From Kineosporia succinea (lineage in GTDB: Bacteria > Actinomycetota > Actinomycetes > Actinomycetales > Kineosporiaceae), in contig NZ_JAUSQZ010000001.1 in NCBI RefSeq assembly GCF_030811555.1, positions 7,871,241-7,935,240 on the forward strand: a stretch of 64,000 nt of DNA. The letters are read 5' to 3'. The notes beneath the pieces were generated by a model, which had not been told where the DNA came from, did not search any database, and saw only the letters and a program-made list of their open reading frames with translations. Position 1 is the stretch's first letter. The number at the start of each line of letters is the position of its first letter. The position numbers were made by a program, and so were the translations under genes. Shown here piece after piece: positions 42,927 to 51,049 of this stretch.

Positions 42927-43853
42927 TCAGGAGTCGCACGCGACGCCGTCCCCGTCGCGGTCCAGGTCGTAGACGTCCGGCCCGACGACCCGGACCTCCT
43001 CGCTCAGGTACGCCGGGCCGTTGCCGCCACCCCCTTCGCAGTCGACGTCGGCGGCGAAGGGGACGCACGCGCCGGTGTAGCTGGGATGACACTCGGGCTC
43101 GGGTTCCGCTTCGACCTCAGGCTCGGCCTCGACCGGGGGCTCGAGTTCAGCTTCCGTGACGACCTCGGGTTCAGGTTCGGGTTCGGGTTCCGGTTCGGGG
43201 GCCGCGGCCAGGATGTACATCCCCTGCCCGGGAACCAGATTCGCCCCGGTGCGCGGCCAGGTGCCCGCCGCCGGGTCGTTCTCGCCGCCCTCGTGCAGAG
43301 CCGGCGCCCTGACCCGCTCGTGCCAGCTGACCGTCGCGGCCGATGCCCCGGGCAGCAGCGGCGGCACCGGTGACGTGCCGGCGGACCGCGCCCGGGTACC
43401 CCGCAGGTCCTGCGGCTCCCGGCCCCGCGCGTAGTGGAACTCGACGAGTTCCGTGACCCCCGCGAACTGCCCGCCCTCGTCGGTCAGGTCACCCGCCGCG
43501 GTGCGGCCGCCCCGCAGCCGGGGCATCCGCGGATTCGCCGCGAACCACTGCGCCTCGGAGTTCTTCAGCACGTACAGCCGCACCTCGTCCTCGTCCGCCA
43601 GGGCCGTGCCGGCCGCCGGATCCTGGTCGAGCACGGTCCAGTTGCCCGTGTCCCAGACGCTGCGCCCCAGCGGCGAGGCGTCTTCGTCGTCCACGGACAC
43701 CCCGGCGTCCAGATCGCCGACCAGGTCCCGGGCCTCGGCGTAGCCCAGGCCCACGACCTGAGGCATCGTCACCGGCTCCGACGTTCCGCCGCAGCCGCTC
43801 AAGAGCCCCGCCACGACCAGGAGCAAGGCCCCCACCGATCCTGATTTCGCCAC
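42927..43853 (-). CDS. Lipoprotein with PASTA-like and Excalibur domains
   Basis: A 308-aa surface lipoprotein. The lipobox is LLSGC after a hydrophobic stretch (GTG 43853 chosen; ATG 43886 is possible). A PASTA-like domain covers about residues 30-105 (MPQVVGLGYAEARDLVGD through VRLYVLK). A Glu/Pro repeat spacer (EPEPEPEPEPE) follows. The C-terminal Excalibur-type calcium motif ends with DLDRDGDGVACDS. PASTA modules bind peptidoglycan or muropeptides; Excalibur domains bind calcium. A cell-wall role outside the membrane is likely. The combination is not a standard architecture that I know. Confidence 0.8.
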   Translation of the reverse strand: MAKSGSVGALLLVVAGLLSGCGGTSEPVTMPQVVGLGYAEARDLVGDLDAGVSVDDEDASPLGRSVWDTGNWTVLDQDPAAGTALADEDEVRLYVLKNSEAQWFAANPRMPRLRGGRTAAGDLTDEGGQFAGVTELVEFHYARGREPQDLRGTRARSAGTSPVPPLLPGASAATVSWHERVRAPALHEGGENDPAAGTWPRTGANLVPGQGMYILAAAPEPEPEPEPEPEVVTEAELEPPVEAEPEVEAEPEPECHPSYTGACVPFAADVDCEGGGGNGPAYLSEEVRVVGPDVYDLDRDGDGVACDS

Positions 43854-43969
43854 TGTCGTCCCGCTCCCCCTGAAGCACTCCCCCATCGGCTCCGCCAGCG
43901 TAGGAAAGCGGGGACGAGCGCACGGGCGAACGCCGAGAATGTGACCCGGACGATATCCAGGAGGCCGGC

Positions 43970-44626
43970 GTGACCCTCATCTTCCCGGACGGCCCGTGGC
44001 GGGTCGCCCCGCTCGACGAGGTAGCCGCCCGTCTGCCGGCGACAGCCACCCGGCATCCGGAGACAGCCGACCGACCACCGGCGTCCAGCGCCCTCACCGT
44101 GGTCGCCGTCGACGGTCACGGCGGCTCCGGCAAGAGCACCCTCGCCACCGCCCTGGCCACCCGCGTCCCCCGCACCGCGATCGTGCACACCGACGACATC
44201 GCCTGGCACCACTCGATCTTCGGCTGGTCCGACCTGCTCGTCGACGGGGTGCTGGCCCCGGCCCGCCGTGGCGAGGAGGTCACCTTCCGGCCCCCGGCCT
44301 GGCAGCGGCGCGGGCGCGAGGGCGCCGTACACGTACCCGCCGGCACCCGCACCCTCGTCGTGGAGGGCACCGGTGCGGGCCGGCTCGAGCTGGCCCCGTT
44401 CACCGACCTGGTCATCTTCCTCGACGCCGATCTCGACGAGGGCCGGCGCCGCTGCCTGGCCCGCGACGGCGACACCCCGCAGGCCCGCGCGTTCTGGGAC
44501 GGGTGGATGGCCGAGGAGACCCCGTTCATGGCCGAGCACCGCCCCTGGGAACGGGCGGGCCTGATCCTGTGCGGCACGTCGGACCTGCCCCACGACCCCA
44601 CCCGCGAGGCAGTAGTGCGGGATTAG
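43970..44626 (+). CDS. Uridine-kinase-like P-loop protein
   Basis: A 218-aa P-loop NTPase. Walker A is GHGGSGKST (residues about 49-57), the substrate-side acidic pair is HTDDIAWHHS, and Walker B is LVIFLDADLDE. The pattern resembles Udk-like nucleoside kinases and actinobacterial proteins annotated as such. The true substrate is unknown. GGAGG stands before GTG 43970. It is divergent from the PASTA lipoprotein gene. Confidence 0.8.
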   Translation: MTLIFPDGPWRVAPLDEVAARLPATATRHPETADRPPASSALTVVAVDGHGGSGKSTLATALATRVPRTAIVHTDDIAWHHSIFGWSDLLVDGVLAPARRGEEVTFRPPAWQRRGREGAVHVPAGTRTLVVEGTGAGRLELAPFTDLVIFLDADLDEGRRRCLARDGDTPQARAFWDGWMAEETPFMAEHRPWERAGLILCGTSDLPHDPTREAVVRD

Positions 44627-44670
44627 CCGCACCAGTCCAAACCGCCTGCCGCAAGCAATGATTCATCTCC

Positions 44671-44700
44671 TTGACACCATCACCTCGGGCGGGACAGATT
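44671..44700 (+). promoter_or_regulatory. Promoter of the sugar ABC importer operon
   Basis: TTGACA (44671-44676), 18 bases, CAGATT (44695-44700). The -35 is a perfect consensus; the -10 is weak, as expected for a regulated promoter. The Shine-Dalgarno GGAGG follows at 44725. Confidence 0.5.
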
Positions 44701-44734
44701 GCGCCCGAAGCTGCTGGTCAACATGGAGGTTGTC

Positions 44735-46039
44735 ATGGCTGCGCACCGTTCCCCGGCCGGTCTGCCCGGCTCGTTCCTGGCCACGTCGTCGATCACCCGC
44801 CGCACCCTGTTCCGGGGCCTCGCGGTGGGCGGCGGGCTGGCCGCGACGCTCGCGGCCTGCGGTGACGGTGACAGCGGCGGGGGCAGCGGCCCGCTGCGCG
44901 TCGGCATCAACGAGGCCCCCGGCTCGGGCCGCGCCTACGACCAGCAGAAAGCCCGCCTGGACGCCTTCACCGAGGCCGAACTCGAGGTCAACTACGTCGA
45001 CCACAACACGTTCCAGGAGGGCATCAACAACTACCTCCAGGGCAGCCCGGCCGACGTGTTCACCTGGTTCGCCGGCTACCGGGCCCGCTCGTTCTACACC
45101 AACGGCCTGATCGGCGACGTCTCCGACGCCTACCCGGCCGACGTGAGCGAGGCGATCAGGAAGGCGTCCACCGCCGACGACGGCAAGCAGATCTTCGTGC
45201 CGACCAACAACTACCCCTGGGCCGTCTTCTATTTCAAGAGCCTGTGGGAGAAGAACGGGTACGAGCCGCCGGCCACCCTCGACGAACTGGTCACCCTGTC
45301 CCGGAAGATGCAGGGCGACGGCCTGACCCCGATCGGCTTCGCCGACAAGGACGGCTGGCCCGCGATGGGCACCTTCGACATCCTGAACATGCGGATCAAC
45401 GGCTACGACTTCCACATGAGCCTGATGGCGGGCCAGAACTCGTGGACCGACCCGAAGGTGAAGACCGTCTTCGACACCTGGCGCGGACTGCTCCCCTACC
45501 ACCAGAGCGACTCCCTGGGACGCACGTACCAGGAGGCGGTTTCGTCTCTGCAGCAGAAGAAGTCGGGCATGTACTACCTGGGCCTGTTCCTCACCGACTC
45601 CCTCGAGATCGAGGAGCAGGAGGACATCGCGTTCTTCACCTTCCCCGAGATCGACTCGACCGTCGGGGCCGACGCGATCGACGCTCCCATCGACGGCTTC
45701 TGCCGCTCCGCCGCCCCCCGGAACGAGGGCGCGGCGACGGATCTGCTGAAGTACCTCGGATCCGGCGACAGCGGGAGCGCCCTCGACACCGCCGAGATCC
45801 CCCAGATCGCCACCAACGCGAAGGCCACCACGGGCAACTACACCGATCTGCAGCAGCGGGCGGTCGAATTCATGGGGACGCAGAAGTCGATCGCGCAGTT
45901 CATGGACCGCGACACCGACCCGGGCTTCGCGTCCACCGTCATGATCCCCGCCATCCAGACCTTCATCAAGAATCCCGACGACGTCGACGGCCTGCTGAAA
46001 TCCATCGACGCGCAGGCCAAGTCGATCTTCGTGAGCTGA
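44735..46039 (+). CDS. Extracellular sugar-binding lipoprotein (ABC importer)
   Basis: A 434-aa family-1 solute-binding protein. The N-terminus carries a twin-arginine pair (ITRRTLFRGLAVGGG) followed by a lipobox ending LAAC, so export by Tat and lipidation are likely. The mature part shows the oligosaccharide-binding fold: FTEAELEVNYVDHNTFQEGI and later SPADVFTWFAGY. Start ATG 44735 is fixed by GGAGG five bases upstream; an ATG four codons earlier lacks one. It leads an operon with two permeases and no ATPase. The sugar is unknown. Confidence 0.9.
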   Translation: MAAHRSPAGLPGSFLATSSITRRTLFRGLAVGGGLAATLAACGDGDSGGGSGPLRVGINEAPGSGRAYDQQKARLDAFTEAELEVNYVDHNTFQEGINNYLQGSPADVFTWFAGYRARSFYTNGLIGDVSDAYPADVSEAIRKASTADDGKQIFVPTNNYPWAVFYFKSLWEKNGYEPPATLDELVTLSRKMQGDGLTPIGFADKDGWPAMGTFDILNMRINGYDFHMSLMAGQNSWTDPKVKTVFDTWRGLLPYHQSDSLGRTYQEAVSSLQQKKSGMYYLGLFLTDSLEIEEQEDIAFFTFPEIDSTVGADAIDAPIDGFCRSAAPRNEGAATDLLKYLGSGDSGSALDTAEIPQIATNAKATTGNYTDLQQRAVEFMGTQKSIAQFMDRDTDPGFASTVMIPAIQTFIKNPDDVDGLLKSIDAQAKSIFVS

Positions 46040-46041
46040 AA

Positions 46042-46944
46042 GTGCTTCTCCGGGGTGGACGCCGTGGTCGCCGGCGGCGGCTGACCGACCGGGACCGGGT
46101 GGTCGTCTCGGTCATGGTGGGTGTTCCGACGCTGCTGGTGATCGCGCTGGTCTGGGTGCCGGCCCTGCTGTCGGTCGCGCTCAGTTTCGTGCGGTGGAAC
46201 GGGCTCGGCAGCGTGGGCGACGCCGACTGGGTGGGCCTGCAGAACTACCGCGACATCGTGGAGATCTACCCGCCCTTCTGGCCTGCCGTGCGGCACAACC
46301 TGATCTGGCTCGTGGCCCTGTTCCTCGGCCCGACGGTGCTCGGCATCGCGCTGGCCGCCGTGCTCGACCGCGAGCTGCGCGGCAGCCGTCTCTACCAGAC
46401 CGCGTTCTTCCTGCCGACCGTGCTGTCGCTGGCGCTCATCGGTTTCGTCTGGCAGCTCGTCTATTCCGCCGACCAGGGCCTGCTCAACGGCCTGACCGGC
46501 AGCTCGATCGACTGGTACGGCGACCCGGAGTACAACCTGGGGGCTGTCATCGTGGCCTCCGGCTGGCGTCACACCGGTTACATCATGCTGCTGTACCTGG
46601 CGGGCCTGAAGGGCGTCGACCCGGCGCTGCGCGAGGCCGCGAAGCTCGACGGCTGCGGTGAGGTGCAGACGTTCTTCCGCGTGGTGTTCCCGGTGATGCG
46701 GCCCGTCAACATCATCGTGCTGGTCATCACCGTGATCGAGTCGCTGCGCGCGTTCGACCTGGTCTGGGTGATCAACAAGGGCCGCAACGGCCTGGAGCTG
46801 ATCAGCGCCCTGGTCACGCAGAACATCGTGGGCGAGGCCAGCCGCGTCGGGTTCGGCTCCGCGCTGGCCACGATCATGCTGGTCGTCAGCACCGTCTTCA
46901 TCGTCGTGTACCTGAGAACCGTCATGCGGGAGGACAACTCGTGA
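46042..46944 (+). CDS. ABC sugar permease, MalF type
   Basis: A 300-aa membrane protein with six helices and the EAA loop (REAAKLDGCGEVQTFFRVVFP) that contacts the ATPase. Start GTG 46042 lies two bases after the binding-protein stop. The basic N-terminus (RGGRRGRRRRLTDRDR) precedes the first helix. It is the first of two permeases; its stop overlaps the second (GTGA). Confidence 0.9.
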   Translation: MLLRGGRRGRRRRLTDRDRVVVSVMVGVPTLLVIALVWVPALLSVALSFVRWNGLGSVGDADWVGLQNYRDIVEIYPPFWPAVRHNLIWLVALFLGPTVLGIALAAVLDRELRGSRLYQTAFFLPTVLSLALIGFVWQLVYSADQGLLNGLTGSSIDWYGDPEYNLGAVIVASGWRHTGYIMLLYLAGLKGVDPALREAAKLDGCGEVQTFFRVVFPVMRPVNIIVLVITVIESLRAFDLVWVINKGRNGLELISALVTQNIVGEASRVGFGSALATIMLVVSTVFIVVYLRTVMREDNS

Positions 46945-47789
46945 ACGCCCGGCTGCGCGCGGTCTACGCCCTGGTCGCCGTGCTGGCCCTGGCCTGGCTG
47001 TTCCCCGTGATCTGGGCCCTGCTGAACAGCTTCCGTTCCTACGCCTACACCGCGCAGCACGGCTACGTCTCGTTCGGCGGCTGGACCCTGAAGAACTACG
47101 CCGACGCCTGGGAACGCGGCAACTTCGCCCACTACCTGCTGAACTCGCTGTACGTGACGGTGCCGGCCGTGATCGCCAGCATCGGCCTGGCGGCGTGCGT
47201 CGCGTTCGTCATCGCCCGGTTCAGCTTCCGGTTCAACGTGGCCCTGCTCGGCCTGTTCACGGCCGCGAACCTGCTGCCGCCCCAGGCCCTGCTGATCCCG
47301 GTCTACCGCATCTTCCGGCAGGTCCCGATGCCGTTCTGGATCAGCAGCAGTGGCTCGCTGCTCAACAGCTTCCTCGGGCTGATCCTGGTCAACACCGCCT
47401 TCCAGACCGGGTTCTGCACGTTCGTGCTCTCGAACTACATGAAGACCCTCCCGGCCGAGATGTTCGAGGCCGCCGAGGTCGACGGCGCCGGGGTCTGGAC
47501 CCGCTTCTGGCGCCTGGCCCTGCCCCTGTGCCGCGCCCCGCTGGCCGCCCTGGCCGTGCTGGAGGTGACCTGGATCTACAACGAGTTCTTCTGGGCCACC
47601 GTGCTGATGCAGGACTCGTCCAAGTTCCCGATCACCAGCTCGCTCAACAACCTGCGCGGCGCCTTCTTCACCGACAACAACCTGGTGGCCGCCGCCTCGG
47701 TCATCGTCGCGATGCCCACGCTCATCGTGTTCCTCGTGCTGCAACGACAGTTCGTGGCCGGGCTCACGATGGGCTCCACCAAGGGCTGA
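46941..47789 (+). CDS. ABC sugar permease, MalG type
   Basis: A 282-aa six-helix permease with the EAA loop FEAAEVDGAGVWTRFWRLALP, the usual partner of the MalF-type subunit. Start GTG 46941 overlaps the upstream stop by four bases. No ATP-binding gene follows, since the next gene is convergent. The importer probably shares a multitask ATPase such as MsiK encoded elsewhere, as is common in actinomycetes. Confidence 0.9.
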   Translation: MNARLRAVYALVAVLALAWLFPVIWALLNSFRSYAYTAQHGYVSFGGWTLKNYADAWERGNFAHYLLNSLYVTVPAVIASIGLAACVAFVIARFSFRFNVALLGLFTAANLLPPQALLIPVYRIFRQVPMPFWISSSGSLLNSFLGLILVNTAFQTGFCTFVLSNYMKTLPAEMFEAAEVDGAGVWTRFWRLALPLCRAPLAALAVLEVTWIYNEFFWATVLMQDSSKFPITSSLNNLRGAFFTDNNLVAAASVIVAMPTLIVFLVLQRQFVAGLTMGSTKG

Positions 47790-47793
47790 AACC

Positions 47794-48486
47794 TCACCCG
47801 GCCGCGTAGAAGCGGTAGGCGGCCGTGTACGCGACGCCCTGCGTGGCGCCGTCGGCACAGGCCCCGACCGGCGCCACGCCGCCCGTGGTGTCGAGCCGCT
47901 GCACGTAGGTCACCGAACCGAACAGCCCGTCGCCGCGCGTGGTCGTGGCCCGCAGCAGCAGCTGCGGGATCGAGCCCTCCACCGGCGACGAGGCGATCGA
48001 CGCGGCCTCCACCAGCGAGCCGTCGTCCAGGGACTCCCAGCTCGGGCCCCGGAAGTGCACAGCCTGGACCGGGCGGTGCGTCGCGGTCGCGAAACCGGCC
48101 AGCCGCGCGGCCGGTTCGAGGAAGACCCAGGCGCCCCCGGTGCAGCGGTAGACCTGGACGCCGGTGGCCCGGAACCGGGCCACCTCGCGGTTGCCGGCCG
48201 GCGGGACGAGATTCGCGGGAACGGACGAGGGGCGCGCCGAGGACTGCGCGGCGGCCGGCAACGGCGACCGCGCGGACCACGGGGCGGACGGCTCGGCCGA
48301 CGACTGGGCGGACGACTGGGCGGACGACTGCGCGGACGACTGCGCGGACGACTGCGCGGACGACTGCGCGGACGACTGCGCGGACGACTGCGCGGACGAC
48401 TGGGCCGCCCCGGCCGTCGCCAGCCCCGCCGTCATCGTCAGGCCGAGGGCCACCACCACTCGGAGGGTCCGGGTGCTGATCTTCAT
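47794..48486 (-). CDS. Secreted DUF3455-type protein with AQSS repeat
   Basis: A 230-aa exported protein. Signal peptide residues 1-28 (KISTRTLRVV, hydrophobic, AGAA). A low-complexity stretch of nine AQSS-like repeats follows (about residues 28-63), coded by a 12-bp DNA array. The conserved domain then begins at VPANLVPPAGNREVARFRAT and runs to the end (RATTTRGDGLFGSVTYVQRL, CADGATQGVAYTAAYRFY). Fungal and bacterial relatives are extracellular proteins of unknown function (DUF3455). GGTGGAG precedes ATG 48486. The repeat number could vary between strains. Confidence 0.82.
   Translation of the reverse strand: MKISTRTLRVVVALGLTMTAGLATAGAAQSSAQSSAQSSAQSSAQSSAQSSAQSSAQSSAQSSAEPSAPWSARSPLPAAAQSSARPSSVPANLVPPAGNREVARFRATGVQVYRCTGGAWVFLEPAARLAGFATATHRPVQAVHFRGPSWESLDDGSLVEAASIASSPVEGSIPQLLLRATTTRGDGLFGSVTYVQRLDTTGGVAPVGACADGATQGVAYTAAYRFYAAG
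48299..48406. repeat. 12-bp tandem repeat array, nine copies
   Basis: GACGACTGSGCG (S is C or G) is repeated nine times without a gap. On the minus strand it encodes the AQSS repeats of the secreted protein. Since 12 is a multiple of three, copy-number changes keep the reading frame. Confidence 0.9.
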
Positions 48487-48702
48487 CGATGCTCCACCTC
48501 TCGCTCCGGAAACGGGACACCGGACATACGACGGGTGCCCGGCCGATGGTTCACCCCCTGCCCCAACCCTCACCTCGGGGGATGGTTCTCCAGCCGTCAC
48601 CGGCTCCTTCTGAGCATAACCACAGCTCAATCGCCTCTCAGCAAACTCTCCCCCAACGTGAGATTGGGTGAGGAGGTGTCTGCCGGACGAGAACGAGGCT
48701 CC

Positions 48703-49833
48703 GTGAGCATCCATACCGGGCGCCGCGTGGCCCGGCGCTACGCCACCCCACCCCTCGCCCGCCACGCCGTCCACCCACCGACCCTCGCCACCGCGTTCGA
48801 CCCCCGCGACAACGCGCTCAACGTGATGCGGCTCGCCCTGGCCGTTCTCGTCGCCGTCGTGCACGCGTCCTTCCTCGGCTACGGGTGGCAGCCCCACATC
48901 GGGCACACCGAGGTCGGCGCCCTCGCGGTCGACGCGTTCTTCGTGCTCAGCGGGTTCCTGGTGGTCCGCAGCTACCTTCGGCTGAAATCGCTGCCCCGCT
49001 ACGTCTGGCACCGCGCGCTGCGGATCCTGCCCGGGTTCTACGCCTGCCTGACCGTCACCGCCCTGTTCATCGCGCCCCTGCTCGCGGTGGTCGTGGGGCG
49101 CCCGGCCACCTCGGTGCTCAGCGGCGAGGACTCGTCCGTCGGGTATCTCACCGCCAACGCGGGCCTGCTCATGCGCCAGTTCGGCATCGCCGGCCTGCCC
49201 GGCACCGGCGGCAACCCGGACGTGGTCAACGGTTCGCTGTGGACGCTGTTCTACGAGGCCTTCTGCTACGGACTGGCCGCCGGGCTGGGCCTTCTCGGCA
49301 TCCTGACCCGCCGGCTGTGGGTGCTGCCGATGCTGATCGCGGGCCTGTGGGTGGCCACGCTCGCGAGTGCCGTCGGCGTGAACCCGCTGGGCTCGGAGTA
49401 CCTGCTGCGCTTCGCGCTGGTGTTCCTGCTCGGCACCGCCGGGCTGCTGTTCGCCGACCTGATCCCGATCCACGCCGGGCTCGCGCTGGGCGCTTTCGCG
49501 GTGCTGATGCTGAGTCTGCTGCACTTCGAGAACTACCGGGTGCTGGGTGCTCCGGCGTTCGCGTACCTGTGCCTGTACGCGATGGTGCGCCTTCCGGTGC
49601 CGTGGGAGCCGCGCTGGGACGTCTCGTACGGCATGTACGTCTGGCACTGGCCGGTGGCCCAGCTGCTGGTGGCCCTGCGGATCACCGAGTTCCCCGGCGT
49701 CGTCTTCGTTCTCGCGGTCGTCGCGGTGGCGGGGGCGGTGTCGGCGCTGTCGTGGAACCTGGTGGAGAAACCGGCGATGGGCCTCAAACACGCGGCGTGG
49801 GTGAGCCGGCTGGAACGAGCGCGGCCGGCGTGA
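48703..49833 (+). CDS. Acyltransferase family 3 membrane protein
   Basis: A 376-aa integral membrane acyltransferase of the OafA/YrhL group with about ten helices. The catalytic His is in VVHASFLGYG (helix 1-2), then DAFFVLSGFLVVRSYL and LRILPGFYACL are present. Such enzymes acetylate or succinylate exported glycans, lipids or antibiotics. Start GTG 48703 with GAGG upstream is preferred; GTG 48676 lacks spacing. There is no extra SGNH domain. Substrate unknown. Confidence 0.88.
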   Translation: MSIHTGRRVARRYATPPLARHAVHPPTLATAFDPRDNALNVMRLALAVLVAVVHASFLGYGWQPHIGHTEVGALAVDAFFVLSGFLVVRSYLRLKSLPRYVWHRALRILPGFYACLTVTALFIAPLLAVVVGRPATSVLSGEDSSVGYLTANAGLLMRQFGIAGLPGTGGNPDVVNGSLWTLFYEAFCYGLAAGLGLLGILTRRLWVLPMLIAGLWVATLASAVGVNPLGSEYLLRFALVFLLGTAGLLFADLIPIHAGLALGAFAVLMLSLLHFENYRVLGAPAFAYLCLYAMVRLPVPWEPRWDVSYGMYVWHWPVAQLLVALRITEFPGVVFVLAVVAVAGAVSALSWNLVEKPAMGLKHAAWVSRLERARPA

Positions 49834-49969
49834 CGTGGCCCGCACGGCCGTGGCTGCGGTGGGGTGCTCGCGGCGGCCAGGGACCTGGGCGTGTCCGGCG
49901 CGGACACGGGCACGGTCGTCGTCGCGGGTGCGGCGAGCACCATGTTCGTCACAGATGCTCGTCAGGGCT

Positions 49970-49975
49970 TATCAT
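49970..49975 (+). promoter_or_regulatory. -10 element of the Y-family polymerase gene (leaderless layout)
   Basis: TATCAT ends seven bases before ATG 49983, and its last base is the first base of the SOS box. No ribosome-binding site is present. Confidence 0.6.
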
Positions 49976-49990
49976 CGAACGTATGTTCGA
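49975..49990. promoter_or_regulatory. SOS box (LexA operator) covering the polymerase start codon
   Basis: TCGAACGTATGTTCGA is a perfect palindrome and an exact match to the actinobacterial/Bacillus-type LexA site TCGAAC-N4-GTTCGA. Its central bases include the ATG start codon (49983-49985). LexA bound here would sit on the -10, the probable transcription start and the first codons. Confidence 0.88.
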
Positions 49991-51044
49991 GTCGCGGGCG
50001 GGAGAGACAGGGCCTTCAGGGCGGCCTCTCCTGCACGTCGACGCCGACTGCTTCTTCGCCGCGGTTGCACTGCGGGGCCGTCCCGACCTGGCGCGGCGCC
50101 CGGTGGCGGTCGTGAACCACATGTTCGTGGCCAGCGCGAACTACCCGGCCCGCCGGCGGGGAGTGCGCGGTGGCACGACGGTCGCGGAGGCCGTGCACGC
50201 GTGCCCGGGGCTGGTGCTGCTCGACGTGCCGCACGCGGAGGTCGAAGAGGTCTCCGACGCGTTGTTCGGCGTCTTCCACCGCTTCGCCGCCGCGGTCGAG
50301 CCGGGCTCGGTCGAGGAGGCGTTCCTCGACGTGCGGGCGGGTGACTGGGGCGAGGCCGCGCGCACCGCCCAGACCCTGCGCGCCCAGGTGCTTCTCGAGC
50401 TCGGCGTCACGGTCAGCGTCGGGGTGGGGCGCACCAAGCTGATGGCGAAACTGGCCTCCCGGGCGGCCAAGCCCGACGGCCTGCACCTGATCGAGCCGCA
50501 CCACGAGGCCGAACTGCGCGCTGGGCTGCCGATCTCGCGGGTCTGGGGCATCGGCCCGAAGACCCTCACCCGCCTGGCGAACCTCGACGTGCACCGCCTC
50601 GCCGACCTCGACCGGGTTCCCCGCGAGGCGGTCCAGCGCCTGTGCGGCACCACGATGGCCCGGCGCCTCACCCAGATCCGCAACGGCACCGACGACGCGG
50701 TGGTGCGCCCGGTGCAGCACCGCGAGAGTCTCAGCGCCGAGGTCTCCACCGAGGGCTACGCGCGGCCCGACCACACGCCGGCGGCGATGGCCCGGCTGTG
50801 CACCGAGCGGGTACTGCGGCGGGCCGAGAAGGCCGGGCTGAGCGGCACCGGCATCCTGCTCACCCTGCAGCCGCGCGACGGCGGGCGGCCCGAGCGGCGC
50901 CGCCAGAGCGGCACTCCGGGCGACGGCTGGGTGCACACGGCCTCAGCCCTGCTCGAGCGGGAACCGGTGCCGCCGCTCGCCGGGCTGCGGGTGACGCTGA
51001 CCGGCCTGGCCCCGGCCGGGCAGGAGCCCGAAACCCTTTTCTGA
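49983..51044 (+). CDS. dinB: DNA polymerase IV-like translesion polymerase (DinB)
   Basis: A 353-aa Y-family polymerase that bypasses damaged template bases. Catalytic motif I is HVDADCFFAAVA (Asp20). Motif III reads GSVEEAFLDV, where the usual SxDE is SVEE: Asp is replaced by Glu111, followed by Glu112. The helix-hairpin-helix GIGPKTLTRLANLDV and the little-finger domain follow, and the extreme C-terminus PETLF resembles a beta-clamp-binding peptide. It starts inside a perfect SOS box and should be strongly induced by DNA damage. Convergent with LysR (5 bp). Confidence 0.92.
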   Translation: MFESRAGETGPSGRPLLHVDADCFFAAVALRGRPDLARRPVAVVNHMFVASANYPARRRGVRGGTTVAEAVHACPGLVLLDVPHAEVEEVSDALFGVFHRFAAAVEPGSVEEAFLDVRAGDWGEAARTAQTLRAQVLLELGVTVSVGVGRTKLMAKLASRAAKPDGLHLIEPHHEAELRAGLPISRVWGIGPKTLTRLANLDVHRLADLDRVPREAVQRLCGTTMARRLTQIRNGTDDAVVRPVQHRESLSAEVSTEGYARPDHTPAAMARLCTERVLRRAEKAGLSGTGILLTLQPRDGGRPERRRQSGTPGDGWVHTASALLEREPVPPLAGLRVTLTGLAPAGQEPETLF

Positions 51045-51049
51045 CGCGG

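Noticed and set aside
49864-49950. Coding-like stretch between the acyltransferase and polymerase genes (LAAARDLGVSGADTGTVVVA)
   Set aside because: Less than 40 residues, no start signal and no stop that makes sense; likely non-coding GC-rich sequence or an untraceable remnant.
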